In this document: in pieces, positions 47,157 to 56,276 of the stretch
How positions within the stretch are numbered: position 1 is the stretch's first letter
Layout: the number at the start of each line of letters is the position of its first letter
Assembly: GCF_029761915.1 (NCBI RefSeq)
Contig: NZ_CP121695.1
Coordinates: forward strand, 8,399,501 to 8,463,500
From: Bradyrhizobium sp. CB1650
GTDB lineage: Bacteria; Pseudomonadota; Alphaproteobacteria; Rhizobiales; Xanthobacteraceae
DNA: 64,000 bases
Direction of reading: 5' to 3'
Program-made: the position numbers and the translations under genes
The notes under the pieces: generated by a model
Database searches by the model: none
What the model was told of the DNA's origin: nothing
What the model saw: the letters and a program-made list of their open reading frames with translations, nothing else

Positions 47157-47960
47157 ATGAGCTGGATGTTCGACAACGTCGAACGTTTGATCGCCCGGCT
47201 GCAGAAGCCGGCCAATCGGGTCGAGCCCCTCGCCTCGGACAATGCAACGATCGCCCTACGCCACGCTCTTCAACCCGGTGACGTCCTGCTGATCGAGGGC
47301 AAAGGTCGTCTTTCCAGCAGCATCAAGTATATCACCCAATCGACATGGTCGCATTCGGCGTTGTACGTTGGGCCGATAGCTGGCGTCACAAATGGCGATG
47401 AGCCGCACGTCCTGATTGAAGCCAATATCGACGAAGGCGTTGTGTCGGCCCCTCTGTCGAAGTATTTGCATTGCCAAACCCGCATCTGCCGGCCAGTCGG
47501 CCTGAGCGATTCGGATCGCGAACAGGTCTGCCGCTACGCATTCGAACGCATAGGTCTCAGCTACGACTTCAAAAACGTCATCGACCTTATGCGCTATCTA
47601 TTCCCTTGCCCCTTCACGAAACGTTGGCGTCGACGAACCATCGCGCTCGGCTCGGGCGATGCGCGTCGGATCATCTGTTCGTCTTTGATTGCGCAGGCAT
47701 TCGACGCGGTGCGTTACCCGATCCTGCCCAAGATCACGCACATGGAGAAGAAGTCCGGGCGGTGCGATGTCGCCGAGATCCGGCATTCGTCTCTCTATGC
47801 GCCGCGAGACTTCGATCTGTCGCCCTACTTCATGGTGGTGAAGCCCACGCTAACCGCCGGCTTCAACTATAAAAACATACGCTGGGCCGATCTCCAAGTT
47901 GAAGCCGCACAGGCCGCAGTTGCGCCGGACATGGAACGCGCGATCTCGGCAGTGGTATAG
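47157..47960 (+). CDS. Permuted papain-fold (YiiX/YebB-type NlpC/P60) protein
   Basis: It has 267 residues from the ATG at 47157; a GTG directly before is possible. A histidine in the N-terminal half (TWSHSALYVG) and a cysteine in the C-terminal half (RIICSSLIAQAFD) come in the reverse order to papain, which is the signature of circularly permuted NlpC/P60 enzymes. LQPGDVLLIEG precedes the His motif as in YiiX. No signal peptide is seen, suggesting a cytoplasmic or membrane-associated hydrolase acting on peptide, amide or lipid bonds; the substrate is unknown. No operon partner is apparent. Confidence 0.82.
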   Translation: MSWMFDNVERLIARLQKPANRVEPLASDNATIALRHALQPGDVLLIEGKGRLSSSIKYITQSTWSHSALYVGPIAGVTNGDEPHVLIEANIDEGVVSAPLSKYLHCQTRICRPVGLSDSDREQVCRYAFERIGLSYDFKNVIDLMRYLFPCPFTKRWRRRTIALGSGDARRIICSSLIAQAFDAVRYPILPKITHMEKKSGRCDVAEIRHSSLYAPRDFDLSPYFMVVKPTLTAGFNYKNIRWADLQVEAAQAAVAPDMERAISAVV

Positions 47961-48018
47961 CCCGACTTCCGTGAGGTGAGGCCAGACTATTAAATGCGGA
48001 ATCGATTGTGCTGTTGTC

Positions 48019-48386
48019 TTAGTCGCCATGATCATGGTGAAGCACGAGCGGATCATCAGTCGATACGTTTTTTTACAGCTAACCTCCCGGCCCTTGACGA
48101 CGGGGTTGCCGTCTTTCCCTGCAAGCGCCCAAGTGTAGGTAGACATGTCCCCCATTGTCTGAATTAGGCCGGTGAACGCGAGGTCCATTTCCGGCATCTG
48201 CGCCTGTACCGCCTTAATCGCGAGTTCGACGCCCGCATAACCCGAAAACCAGGCTGCCTGCTCGCCGATGACCACGTCTTCGGCATAGGTTAAAGAAATG
48301 CCCGCGATGCGCTCAGCTGCGTCTCGCGTATTCCAGATTTCAGGTGACGATTGACTATCTTTGCGATGGGATTGGACATGTCTCAC
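48019..48386 (-). pseudogene. Broken SnoaL-like (NTF2-fold) protein
   Basis: The frame reads WNTRDAAERIAGISLTYAED, then GYAGVELAIKAVQAQMP, GLIQTMGDMSTYTWALAG and GNPVVKGREV, in line with the SnoaL/ketosteroid-isomerase-like fold. After GREV the frame passes through an A-rich stretch (seven consecutive T on the plus strand at 48069-48075), and the expected ending appears only after a shift (DDPLVLHHDHGD, stop at 48021). The N-terminal start is also unclear. It may be a slippage frameshift or a sequencing error. Confidence 0.5.
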
Positions 48387-48506
48387 TCACGCTTGTGTGC
48401 AAGACGTGATCGCCCTGCGCTTGCGATCAGGCCATGCTGGCTCGGCACATCTGACGCCAACTAAAGCGCCGTTTAGATTGTAGGGCCAGACCGTCGTGCG
48501 ACCAGC

Positions 48507-48677
48507 TCAGTTCGGCCCATCCAAGACAGCGTCGTTCCGATCATCAACCCATTCGCTATCAATGCGCACGCGATAGCGACCGTCCTTAGCTTCCCAACGG
48601 GCGTCATCAAACAAGCGGCGCACCCAAAAGTAATTATTGAATCTTGCGACCAATGTCGTTCGCAATTCGTCCATCAT
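48507..48677 (-). CDS. Small protein of 56 residues
   Basis: An open frame MMDELRTTLVARFNNYFWVR continues as LFDDARWEAKDGRYRVRIDS and ends in DAVLDGPN. It has a well-balanced, protein-like composition with four Trp/Tyr-rich clusters and clear third-codon GC preference, unlike the surrounding noise frames. No strong Shine-Dalgarno site is seen. A TTCAATTGA element (48735-48786, same strand) lies about 75 bp upstream. I do not recognise a family. Confidence 0.55.
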   Translation of the reverse strand: MMDELRTTLVARFNNYFWVRRLFDDARWEAKDGRYRVRIDSEWVDDRNDAVLDGPN

Positions 48678-48734
48678 CCCATTTTCACTGTCGCATCCAA
48701 GAGCCTATGCACTTTCCAGCGCATCCGGCCTAAG

Positions 48735-48786
48735 CTGATCGCCATCAGCGGCTCAATTGAACGATCAGTAACCGTTGGGCTCTAAA
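48735..48786 (-). promoter_or_regulatory. TTCAATTGA element, copy 2
   Basis: On the minus strand TTTAGAGC (48786-48779), 17 bases, TTCAATTGA (48761-48753), six bases, then GATGGCGAT. Spacing equals the other four copies. It directs toward the 56-residue gene. Confidence 0.5.
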
Positions 48787-49947
48787 GGGTCACTGATACG
48801 GTGCGAAGGTTTTATGGCGCTCGGACTCTAACGCCGACCACCTGCGCAACGAGTCAAGAGCGTCGTTCTCGGCAAAAGAGACTGCCCGACAACTCCCCTT
48901 AGGGACCAAGATCGCCCACCTCTGCCGCAGCACGATGGCACTGGCGCACAACGTGGACCTGCCGACAGGCGAAGCTAGCAAGGGGCATTGGCAAGCCGAC
49001 GAACACGAACGAACAGGGCAGCGACGCCGAGATCGATCAGGGGACAACAAGGCCGACAAGACAGTGGAGAAGGTTTCAAAAGTTGCTGAAGTCCTTTGCA
49101 TTGATGTTCATAGTCTTCTTTGCAGCAATCGCTGCGGTCCGTCCAAGGCAGAGCAAGCGATACAGCCATCGCCTGGAGCAGCCAACGGGCGGTTAGCCAA
49201 CCGGCGAGCCGCCGCGCGATCCAGCCGACATAGCGTGAGAAAAGAAGATCAAGACATATGCCGAGGCTGTTCGTGTTGCTCGACAGTCGGGGGGCGGAGT
49301 CGCTCCGGCGGGAGCCGCAATTTGCGCCGGCCAAATTGTGAGCCTCCTTACAGAGGCAAGCAAGACGCCGTCGACCCGACGCCAGAACGTCGCTTGTGAC
49401 GCTCAACCAACATTCGATCGGGCATCCGAACGGGAAAAGTTCGGATGTTTCCCCATCCGTTTGCGAGCTAGATTCAGTATCTAGCGCTTGGTTCGAAAAA
49501 GGCCTCAATCCTGGCCGGTTCGCCTGATATCAAAAGCGTGTATTCAACACGCTCCCCCGTGTCGAAAGCTGCCGCTCTAACAATGGGACGACGAACAATC
49601 AGGGCGGCAGTCGTCTGGTAGCGATGAACGACGGCCATCCGACAGACGAAGTGCGCGCATTCATGATACCAGCACAGCCAATCGCCACCCAAACGCCGGC
49701 TTTTCTGGCGGCGCCGTTGGTGGCCCATCGGACCGGTGACGCCGATGGCCGTGCAGATCGCGCGCCTCGCTTGAGACAGCCTCGCTGCCGAACTATCGTC
49801 GCCCTTGAGGGAAGCGAGTCCTTACCTCATCGTACTGACAATATCCCTTGCGTGGCGCACTGGTAGGAGCCGGCATCCGCGGAATATCGATTGTGATGCC
49901 TCGGATGGTGCCTCCCTCGTCTCTGCTTTGAAATGGGGAAGATCCCG
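48787..49947. other. Intergenic region
   Basis: About 1.2 kb without a supported gene. Both strands have long open frames (48935-49399 plus, 48975-49508 minus) of low-complexity Arg/Ser composition that I treat as noise. Confidence 0.4.
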
Positions 49948-51438
49948 ATGATCGTTACCGCAACATACGATCCGTCCCTCGTTGCCCTGTCCATCCTGGT
50001 CGCTGGCTTCGCGTCTTACACGGCCCTGGATCTCGGCGGACGCGTGGCGCTTGCCCAAGGACCCGCGCACCGCATACCCACGCACCCCATCTGGCTGGCG
50101 GCGGCCGCGCTCACCATGGGAGGCGGCATATGGTCGATGCACTTCGTCGCCATGCTCGCCTTCGAGCTGCCGATGCCGGTGTCCTACGATGTCGGCTTAA
50201 CTGTCCTTTCCCTCGTGCTGGCGATCTTGGGCACGAGCGGAAGCTTCTACGTCATCAGTAGCCCGGGCGCATGGCGCCCCCGCCTCGTCCTCAGCGGCGT
50301 CTTCATGGGGCTCGGCATCCTCGCCATGCACTACACCGGCATGGCCGCCATGCGGGGGCCCGTCGAATTGAGCTACGACCCCCTGTGGTTCGCGCTCTCC
50401 GTGATCATCGCGATCGGCGCGGCGACGGCGGCGCTGTGGCTGGCGTTCGGAACCACGGACCCTGGGCAAAAGCTCGCCGCCGCCATCATCATGGGCGTCG
50501 CCATTTCCGGCATGCACTACACGGGGATGCGGGCGGCCATCTGTACCGCTCCCGCCACGACCGAGGTCGCCCACGAGGACGCGACCCTCGATCGGACCCC
50601 CTTGGCGGTGGGGATCGCCGGTTTCGTGCTCGTCGATCTGGCTGCCCTCCTCGCCTCCGTGGCCAAGCGCAAGCGCGCCGCGGAGGCCCTGCGTCAGACG
50701 CAGGCGGATCTTGCCCATATCCAACGGGTCACCGCCATGGGAGAACTGGCGGCCTCGATTACACATGAAGTCATGCAGCCGCTCGGGGCGGGAATGAACA
50801 ATGCCGGGGCGGCCTTGCGCTGGCTGGATGGCCAACCGCCAAATCTGGACAAGGCCCGGGAGGCGCTTGGTCGTACCGTCGCAAACGGACAGCGTGCGGC
50901 CGAGATCATCGGCCGCATCCGTGCCCTCGTCAAGAAGGAGCCCCCGCGGAAGGATCCCTTGGACGTCAACGAAGCGGTCGTTGAGGTCATTGCCCTGACC
51001 CGTGGCGAAGTGATGAAAAACAATGTCTCGGTGCAGACGCAACTCGCGGAGAGCTTGCCGCCCATTCAAGGAGATCGAGTCCAACTGCAGCAGGTGGTGC
51101 TTAACTTGATCATCAACGCCGTCCAAGCGATGAACGGTGTAAGCGAAGAGTCGCGGGGGTTGCTGATCGGCACTGGGAAAGATGCATCGGGCAGAGTGCT
51201 TGTCGCCGTGCAGGATTCTGGTCCGGGACTCAACTCGAAGAGTTTTGAACGCTTGTTTGACTCATTCTACACCACCAAGCCGGGCGGCATGGGCATGGGG
51301 CTATCGATCTGCCGTTCGATTGTTGAAGCTCACGGGGGACGCATATGGGCCACCCCGAACGCCGGGCCAGGCATCACCGTGCAATTCACTTTGCCGATCA
51401 ACGATCAAGCCACGGCATCCGCGCGTCCGGCGGCGTAA
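49948..51438 (+). CDS. MHYT-domain sensor histidine kinase
   Basis: It has 496 residues from the ATG at 49948, which has GGGGAAG seven bases upstream (an ATG at 49933 is the alternative). Residues 1-240 form an MHYT membrane sensor with seven helices and the repeated motif: WSMHFVAM, AMHYTGMAAM and GMHYTGMRAA. MHYT domains are proposed to bind copper and sense O2, CO or NO. The kinase follows: phospho-acceptor His in AASITHEVMQPLGAG, then NLIINAVQAM, VAVQDSGPGL and GMGMGLSICRSIVEAHGG. This kinase half is strikingly like that of the giant protein at 19.7 kb. No response regulator adjoins. Confidence 0.93.
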   Translation: MIVTATYDPSLVALSILVAGFASYTALDLGGRVALAQGPAHRIPTHPIWLAAAALTMGGGIWSMHFVAMLAFELPMPVSYDVGLTVLSLVLAILGTSGSFYVISSPGAWRPRLVLSGVFMGLGILAMHYTGMAAMRGPVELSYDPLWFALSVIIAIGAATAALWLAFGTTDPGQKLAAAIIMGVAISGMHYTGMRAAICTAPATTEVAHEDATLDRTPLAVGIAGFVLVDLAALLASVAKRKRAAEALRQTQADLAHIQRVTAMGELAASITHEVMQPLGAGMNNAGAALRWLDGQPPNLDKAREALGRTVANGQRAAEIIGRIRALVKKEPPRKDPLDVNEAVVEVIALTRGEVMKNNVSVQTQLAESLPPIQGDRVQLQQVVLNLIINAVQAMNGVSEESRGLLIGTGKDASGRVLVAVQDSGPGLNSKSFERLFDSFYTTKPGGMGMGLSICRSIVEAHGGRIWATPNAGPGITVQFTLPINDQATASARPAA

Positions 51439-51705
51439 TCTTCACTACTATCCAGAAATTCAGCCCTGTCGCCAACAAAAGATGGCGAAGGTCTGCAACA
51501 GAGAATTCTGGTTTTGGCCCATCGCGTCATTCCGTGGCGACGCGGAATTTACTTGTTATCTGGGCATAGCCGGTATCGAGCAGGACGCACCCACCACTGT
51601 AACTGCAACCACGGATTTTCTTACAGCAGATATATCAATAAGTGCGACTTGTACCTCGCATTCCTCACGCTCTCCAAAGGAGCCGAGAAACCGATTGGCA
51701 CGCGG

Positions 51706-51873
51706 TCATCCCAAACTTGTGCCGTACTGCTCTTGATCGCAGACTTGCAGAACGCGGACAGAATCGGCCCTGCTGGATCGATCACGATTTTTGGCTATAG
51801 CCGCTACCTGATTATTGGACGCGGGCTGGCTCCCTTGCCAAAGCCGCGTTACGAGATCGACGATGTTTTTCAA
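51706..51873 (-). CDS. Small protein paralogous to the 53-residue gene at 11.8 kb
   Basis: From TTG at 51873 it reads LKNIVDLVTRLWQGSQPASN, continues NQVAAIAKNRDRSSRADSVR and ends VLQVCDQEQYGTSLG. It matches the product of 11822-11983 over its full length. The ATG used there is TTG here, and its ribosome binding site has changed, so expression is uncertain; the frame is also open to an ATG at 51909. Function unknown. Confidence 0.45.
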   Translation of the reverse strand: MKNIVDLVTRLWQGSQPASNNQVAAIAKNRDRSSRADSVRVLQVCDQEQYGTSLG

Positions 51874-52144
51874 GGCGGACGCCCCGCTGCCAACTGTGGC
51901 AGTAGACACTAATTACCGGAGCGGCAACACGCGGTTCGATCAAGAGAAACGCGGCGGGCGCTACGCCGCCGGCTTTGTTTTGCAACTGCCTGCTGGCTCG
52001 GTCGAGGCGCACGGAGTGCGTCGCGACGCAAAAGGCCGCCTGCGTTACCGCAGGCGGCCCACGCCTCAGGAGGAACGTCCAAGGCGGGCAGCGATAGCGA
52101 GGTGGGCTGGGGGGAGGTCTCTCGCTACCGCATACGGTATCTAA

Positions 52145-52197
52145 GATGATCGCGATCACCGGCTCAATTGTACGTCGGTAGACGTCGGGCATCACAA
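52145..52197 (-). promoter_or_regulatory. TTCAATTGA element, copy 3
   Basis: On the minus strand TTGTGATG (52197-52190), 17 bases, TACAATTGA (52172-52164), six bases, GATCGCGAT. It reads toward the small gene at 51706-51873. Confidence 0.5.
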
Positions 52198-52413
52198 GGG
52201 ATCATGGGACCGACACAAAGGTCTATGGCCGGCCACTTCCGCACTAGGGGAGCCGCCGTCACTGCCAGCGCATTACGTCGAGCATCTACAGCGTCACTAC
52301 GAATTTGGCTGTGGCGTGACGAATTCGCCTTTAAGGGCGAGCGCCATAGACCTTCGCATCGTTCCATGACCACTTTGGATGCCGGACGATTACCTACGTT
52401 CAATTGAACCGCT
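52158..52413. repeat. Long imperfect inverted repeat
   Basis: The arm at about 52158-52227 (GGCTCAATTGTACGTCGGTA ... AAGGTCTATGGC) and the reverse complement of 52344-52413 (GGTTCAATTGAACGTAGGTA ... AAGGTCTATGGC) match along about 70 bp. The centre of about 115 bp is unique. Confidence 0.65.
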
Positions 52414-52447
52414 GATCGCGATTGTCATAGGCTGCATGCGTGGGAAA
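52374..52447 (+). promoter_or_regulatory. TTCAATTGA element, copy 4
   Basis: TTTGGATG (52374-52381), 17 bases, TTCAATTGA (52399-52407), six bases, GATCGCGAT, then GCTGCATGCGTGGG. It lies 75-105 bp before the methyltransferase gene. Confidence 0.55.
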
Positions 52448-52479
52448 CACAGATTTTTTCCGCTATCACAGGAGCAGCC

Positions 52480-53535
52480 TTGAATATTGTTCTACTATCT
52501 CAGGTCGTAGCGGCCGTCATCGGCGCGCTGTTTGTGGCATACAACTTGTTTCATTACGTACTTTTTCTTTTGGTGACCCGACCGAAGGACGCGAGCAAGA
52601 TCGGCCACCAGCTGAATGAATTCGAGCAGCGCCAACTGATTGAATGGACACCAGGCCCGCGCGACTTTCTCAAACACGACGACGAAAAGCGCACATATGA
52701 TGACGTATTCGGTACGTATCGCGACGAGCAATCGAACTACAGCACGTGTGTGTTTCCACGATTGGCATTTTCGCACCCTTACGAGGCCGAATGTGCACTT
52801 TTGAAGCCGAAAGACGGGATGCGATTCCTAGATCTCGGATGCGGCTCCGGCGCGGCAGCCGAATACCTGGCCAGGCGGAGCAATATCGAGATTGTGTGCG
52901 TGACCAATTCATCTGTGCAGGCGGAGATCTGCCGGCGGAAATTTGCGAGCCTTGGCGGGCGTGGACAGGTGATAGTCATCGATTTCGACAGCCTAGATCT
53001 CCCAAATGAACACTTTGATGCCATCTATGCGATCGAGTCGATTGGCTACACGAAAGACCTGGACGCCTGGCTAGCTAGATGCTGGCGGATGCTCAAGCCG
53101 GGAGGACGGTTGCTGATCCATTCGCCGGGGTCGCTGGATCATTGTCGCCGTACCAAGGATTACCTGAGTGTCACCGCCTTCTTCGAGAATTGGCGCTACA
53201 ATTTTATCGGGGCCAATCTTCTCGTCTACAAGATGCGCCGACTTGGGTTCAATCCAATCCACTATCGGCGACTACCATTCTTGGCCTGGGGAGTAACCTG
53301 GAACTTCATTCAACACATGCTGTTGTGGAAGTACCGGCTAAAGATGCGCACATTCGTGGAACTGGAGCGAATCATTTGGCGCACGTCGAAGGTGTTTGTG
53401 TTTGGCAACCCGTACAACACGGTGCTGGCCACCAAACCCACGGCACCATTTTGCTCCCAAACTCACACGTCGGAAGCAGTGGCGGGCTCTGCCGAAATTA
53501 ACCACGAGGTTCGCGCATCAATACCGGCCTCATGA
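52480..53535 (+). CDS. Cyclopropane-fatty-acid-synthase-like SAM methyltransferase
   Basis: It starts at TTG 52480 with AGGAG at good spacing. The N-terminus is a membrane helix (about 5-30: VVAAVIGALFVAYNLFHYVLFLL), unusual for soluble CFA synthases. The SAM-binding motif is RFLDLGCGSGAAAEYLAR (motif I), with IEIVCVTNS and the later FDAIYAIESIGYTKD and MLKPGGRLLIHS. The class resembles CFA synthases and other class I lipid or sterol methyltransferases. With 351 residues it is shorter than CFA synthase (~380), and the usual CFA C-terminal block is not obvious. It is probably a membrane-anchored methyltransferase; the substrate is unknown. Confidence 0.82.
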   Translation: MNIVLLSQVVAAVIGALFVAYNLFHYVLFLLVTRPKDASKIGHQLNEFEQRQLIEWTPGPRDFLKHDDEKRTYDDVFGTYRDEQSNYSTCVFPRLAFSHPYEAECALLKPKDGMRFLDLGCGSGAAAEYLARRSNIEIVCVTNSSVQAEICRRKFASLGGRGQVIVIDFDSLDLPNEHFDAIYAIESIGYTKDLDAWLARCWRMLKPGGRLLIHSPGSLDHCRRTKDYLSVTAFFENWRYNFIGANLLVYKMRRLGFNPIHYRRLPFLAWGVTWNFIQHMLLWKYRLKMRTFVELERIIWRTSKVFVFGNPYNTVLATKPTAPFCSQTHTSEAVAGSAEINHEVRASIPAS

Positions 53536-54077
53536 TCATCGCGCTGTTCTGTGTGTATCTGCGTTCCTCCTGGCCGGCAATGACGTCGGCTTTGGCCCAA
53601 GCTTGGGCCTGTCTTGCGGCTCGAGCAGCGCTGTTGAGCGCTCGCTGCCGGCGGCTCGTGTACAGGGATCGCACCCGCCCGCAGTGCGGCAGGCGAAATA
53701 TGATGCCTGCATTGACCCACCCCTGATCGCAAACGCATGGCTTGCAGCCCGATAGCATGCATGACGTTTCGAATATAAAGCGACGAAGCCGCCACATAGA
53801 CGATATCGTTATTGGAGACGTCATCTCGGTTTGCTGGATGCAAAGCTCGGCTACGCCTTCTCCAAGCCGTGCCCAAAGTCCAAATTACGTGTCCACGAAT
53901 CCGCGGCCCCTATTTTCTCTTTGACGAGCGATTTGCCTGCGCCTCAATAACGGGCCGAGGGCAGTTCCTCGAAGCAACGATCAAAAACGCAAGAATTTGC
54001 GTGAAATCCTAGCGCGAGATCGAGGTGCAGCCCGCCAAGTCTTCCGACGCTTGCGAGATGTGGTAAAGGAAAGCGGG
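53536..54077. other. Intergenic region
   Basis: No supported gene in 542 bp. A minus-strand frame includes NDIVYVAASSLYIRNVMHAI, reminiscent of polysaccharide export proteins, but too short to call. On the minus strand ATAACGATATCGTCTAT (53812-53796) resembles the operator core. Confidence 0.4.
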
Positions 54078-54533
54078 ATGGAGCAGTCTCCACGGATCGG
54101 TGACAGGATCTCAGAAAGATCAGAGTCGCCCGATGACAACACTGTCCGCAACTGGGTCGGGCCGAAGGCATTCGTGCATTGGGTCGAGCTGCGGAATTGG
54201 ATCGGAGCATACTACCCCGGTGTTTTCGCGCCGGATTGGTTATATGGCGGCAACAAGCGCGGTTGGTCCCTGCGCTACAAGAGGTCTAAGGCATTCTGCA
54301 CCTTTTTACCAGAATACAGGCGGTTTACCGTCCTGGTGGTCTTAGGGAGAGCGGAGCGAGAGAAATTTGAGGAGCGGCGCCATGGCTGGCGCTCGCATCT
54401 GGTCAACCTCTACGACCAAGCCAAAACATATCCAGATGGGAAATGGCTGGCAGCTGCTATCTCATCCACAGCTGATCGACACGATGTGACGGAGCTTTTG
54501 ACTATGAAGCGCCCTCCACCATCCCGCGGTTGA
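54078..54533 (+). CDS. DUF3788 family protein
   Basis: It has 151 residues from the ATG at 54078, preceded by AAAGGAAAG; the frame is open to 53997. The family pattern is clear: WVGPKAFVHWVELRNWIGAY, then FAPDWLYGGNKRGWSLRYKR, KAFCTFLPEYRRFTVLVVLG, KTYPDGKWLAAAI and DVTELLTMKR. DUF3788 proteins are small, soluble and of unknown function. It stands alone, with no operon partner. Confidence 0.82.
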   Translation: MEQSPRIGDRISERSESPDDNTVRNWVGPKAFVHWVELRNWIGAYYPGVFAPDWLYGGNKRGWSLRYKRSKAFCTFLPEYRRFTVLVVLGRAEREKFEERRHGWRSHLVNLYDQAKTYPDGKWLAAAISSTADRHDVTELLTMKRPPPSRG

Positions 54534-55388
54534 ACGTCAATGACAAATCAGCGAATCGGCAACCAATAGAATCTTCACGAAACGTGTTTCGACTGATCCG
54601 GCGACTCTTAGCATTGTTATACCCGAGGCTGTTCATGGAGCCCGATGACCTTCATTCGGGTGCAGACGACATTCGCTTGCACCGCAGGCAGGGCCGCGGA
54701 GCGTCAGGCACGACCAGTCCTGCGAATTGCCATGACGTTTCAGTCATTCGACCGGCGAGTCCCGCGAGATCAGGCCTTGTTGTCGAACAGCTTGTAGGCG
54801 CCCCTGTTGTTCAGAAATATAAGCGGAAGTGCCTTGCTTTGGAGTAACGCAGAAGTCGAGCGCGAGAAAGTCCGGATCAAAGAACCGGAGCTCTCGCCTA
54901 GAGTCTCTGCGCCGGAATCTTACAGAGTTTGTGTCGATGCCGCATTCTTTCTATGCGCGCGTGTAGATCGCCCCGAGACGATCGAACATGCTAGCGGTCA
55001 GTGTCGCCGACGACTTGTCCGACATCGGAAAAACTTTTCCGGGATGAACTAAATATGCAGGAATATAGCAGAACGCGCACCGCGCACCGCTTCCCCTTTT
55101 TTGCGCCTAGCGGTCATTTCCCCTAAGGGTCATCTCAAGCAGAATTTTCCGCCCCCAGCCCTTTATTCCTGAACTGGGGTCTTTTCGCGCCAACGATTGG
55201 GGCGGCTTCTGCCGTTTCGTCACCTTGCGCCGTACGCCGTACGTTGCGGCCGCCCTGATTACCCTCGTCGGGCTATACGCCGGCTGGCGTGAAGATCACC
55301 GCCTTGCAGCCTCGCCAATCATTCGATTTTCGCATAAGTTGGATCTGGGACCAAGCTCGAACATAGCCATACTCTGCGCAGAGACGAG
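54534..55388. other. Intergenic region
   Basis: No supported gene in 855 bp. An open frame at 54530-54847 has no recognisable domain. A terminator-like hairpin lies at 55153-55185. Confidence 0.4.
55153..55185 (+). terminator. Possible intrinsic terminator
   Basis: CCCCAG (55153-55158) pairs with CTGGGG (55174-55179), followed by TCTTTT. The loop is 15 bases and the upstream transcript is unknown. Confidence 0.4.
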
Positions 55389-56276
55389 ATGACCGATCGC
55401 CTCCTGGCTCTAACACTCTTCGTCCGCGTCGCACATACCGGTAGCTTCTCACGGGCCGGCAAGGATCTCGGACTTTCGCAGCCTTCGGCGTCCCGACACA
55501 TCGCATCGCTCGAACGCGAGGTAGGTGCTGTCCTCTTCGCGAGATCGACAAGGGCCGTTGTGCTCACCGAAGCAGGGGCGGACTACCTCGCGAAGGTCGA
55601 GCCCGCACTTGCCATTCTGGAAGAAGCGACCCAAGCCATTCACGGCAAGGGCGTGCTTCGCGGCGTGCTCCGGATAGGCCTGTCGCCTAGCATGGCAATT
55701 CGGGAGGTCATTCCGCGACTTCCGGCCTTCATTTCGAAGCACCCTGCGCTGCGGATCGATTTGGCGATGGATGACGGTCGCCAAGACCTCATCAGGAGCG
55801 CGATCGACGTCGCGATCCGGTCCGGAAAGTTGGAGGATTCTTCCGCGACTCTAAGACGGATAGGATCAAATCCTCTGCTCATCGCCGCCTCGCCGGCCTA
55901 TCTGAAACGGGCTGGGTACCCGAAAACGCCGAACGATCTGTCCGGACATCCCGTGTTGATTGGTGTCCCGGGTTCGAATGGCGACTGTTGCTTCGAGAAG
56001 AACGGAAGAACCGTTTCGATAAAGGTGGAAGCTCCTCTGTCGGGGAACATCAACGAAGCGGCCGTGGCCGGCGGCGTCGCCGGAATCGGGATCGTGGCCT
56101 GCAGCCTCTGGGGCTGTCGCGCCGAGCTCAAGTCGGGCGCGTTAGTGCAGATCCTCAAGGATTGGAACATGGGTGCCGCCGAGGTCAACGCCATATTCCC
56201 GGCCGGACGCGGAGCGAAACTCGCGGCCCGCGCGTTCGTTGAACATTTCGCGAAAAACCTCAAGACCAATCCGTGA
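55389..56276 (+). CDS. LysR family transcriptional regulator
   Basis: It has 295 residues, standard length. Winged helix at the N-terminus: MTDRLLALTLFVRVAHTGSF, GLSQPSASRHIASLEREVGA, LFARSTRAVVLTEAG. The effector domain follows (GVLRIGLSPSMAIREVIP, then AVAGGVAGIGIVACSLWG). This is the CrgA/DmlR subgroup often controlling nearby oxidoreductases or exporters. Downstream on the plus strand there is no adjacent operon; upstream neighbours are on the same strand. It is the second of two LysR proteins in the window. Confidence 0.93.
   Translation: MTDRLLALTLFVRVAHTGSFSRAGKDLGLSQPSASRHIASLEREVGAVLFARSTRAVVLTEAGADYLAKVEPALAILEEATQAIHGKGVLRGVLRIGLSPSMAIREVIPRLPAFISKHPALRIDLAMDDGRQDLIRSAIDVAIRSGKLEDSSATLRRIGSNPLLIAASPAYLKRAGYPKTPNDLSGHPVLIGVPGSNGDCCFEKNGRTVSIKVEAPLSGNINEAAVAGGVAGIGIVACSLWGCRAELKSGALVQILKDWNMGAAEVNAIFPAGRGAKLAARAFVEHFAKNLKTNP

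Larger units (their letters stand above)
51910..52479. other. Intergenic region with two facing TTCAATTGA elements
   Basis: No gene is supported. The stretch 52145-52440 is dominated by a large imperfect inverted repeat whose arms are the two elements listed separately. Confidence 0.5.

Noticed and set aside
47850..48386. Initial idea of an ABC transporter substrate-binding fragment
   Set aside because: The residues fit a SnoaL-like NTF2 fold much better; the binding-protein idea had no motif support.
48935..49508. Long frames on both strands
   Set aside because: Mutually antisense, low complexity, no recognisable content.
53796..53812. ATAACGATATCGTCTAT on the minus strand
   Set aside because: Core spacing differs by two bases from the operator family, the downstream blocks are missing and no gene follows.
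53463..53876. Minus-strand frame with an NDIVYV segment
   Set aside because: Only about 20 residues resemble polysaccharide export proteins; too little for a call even as a relic.
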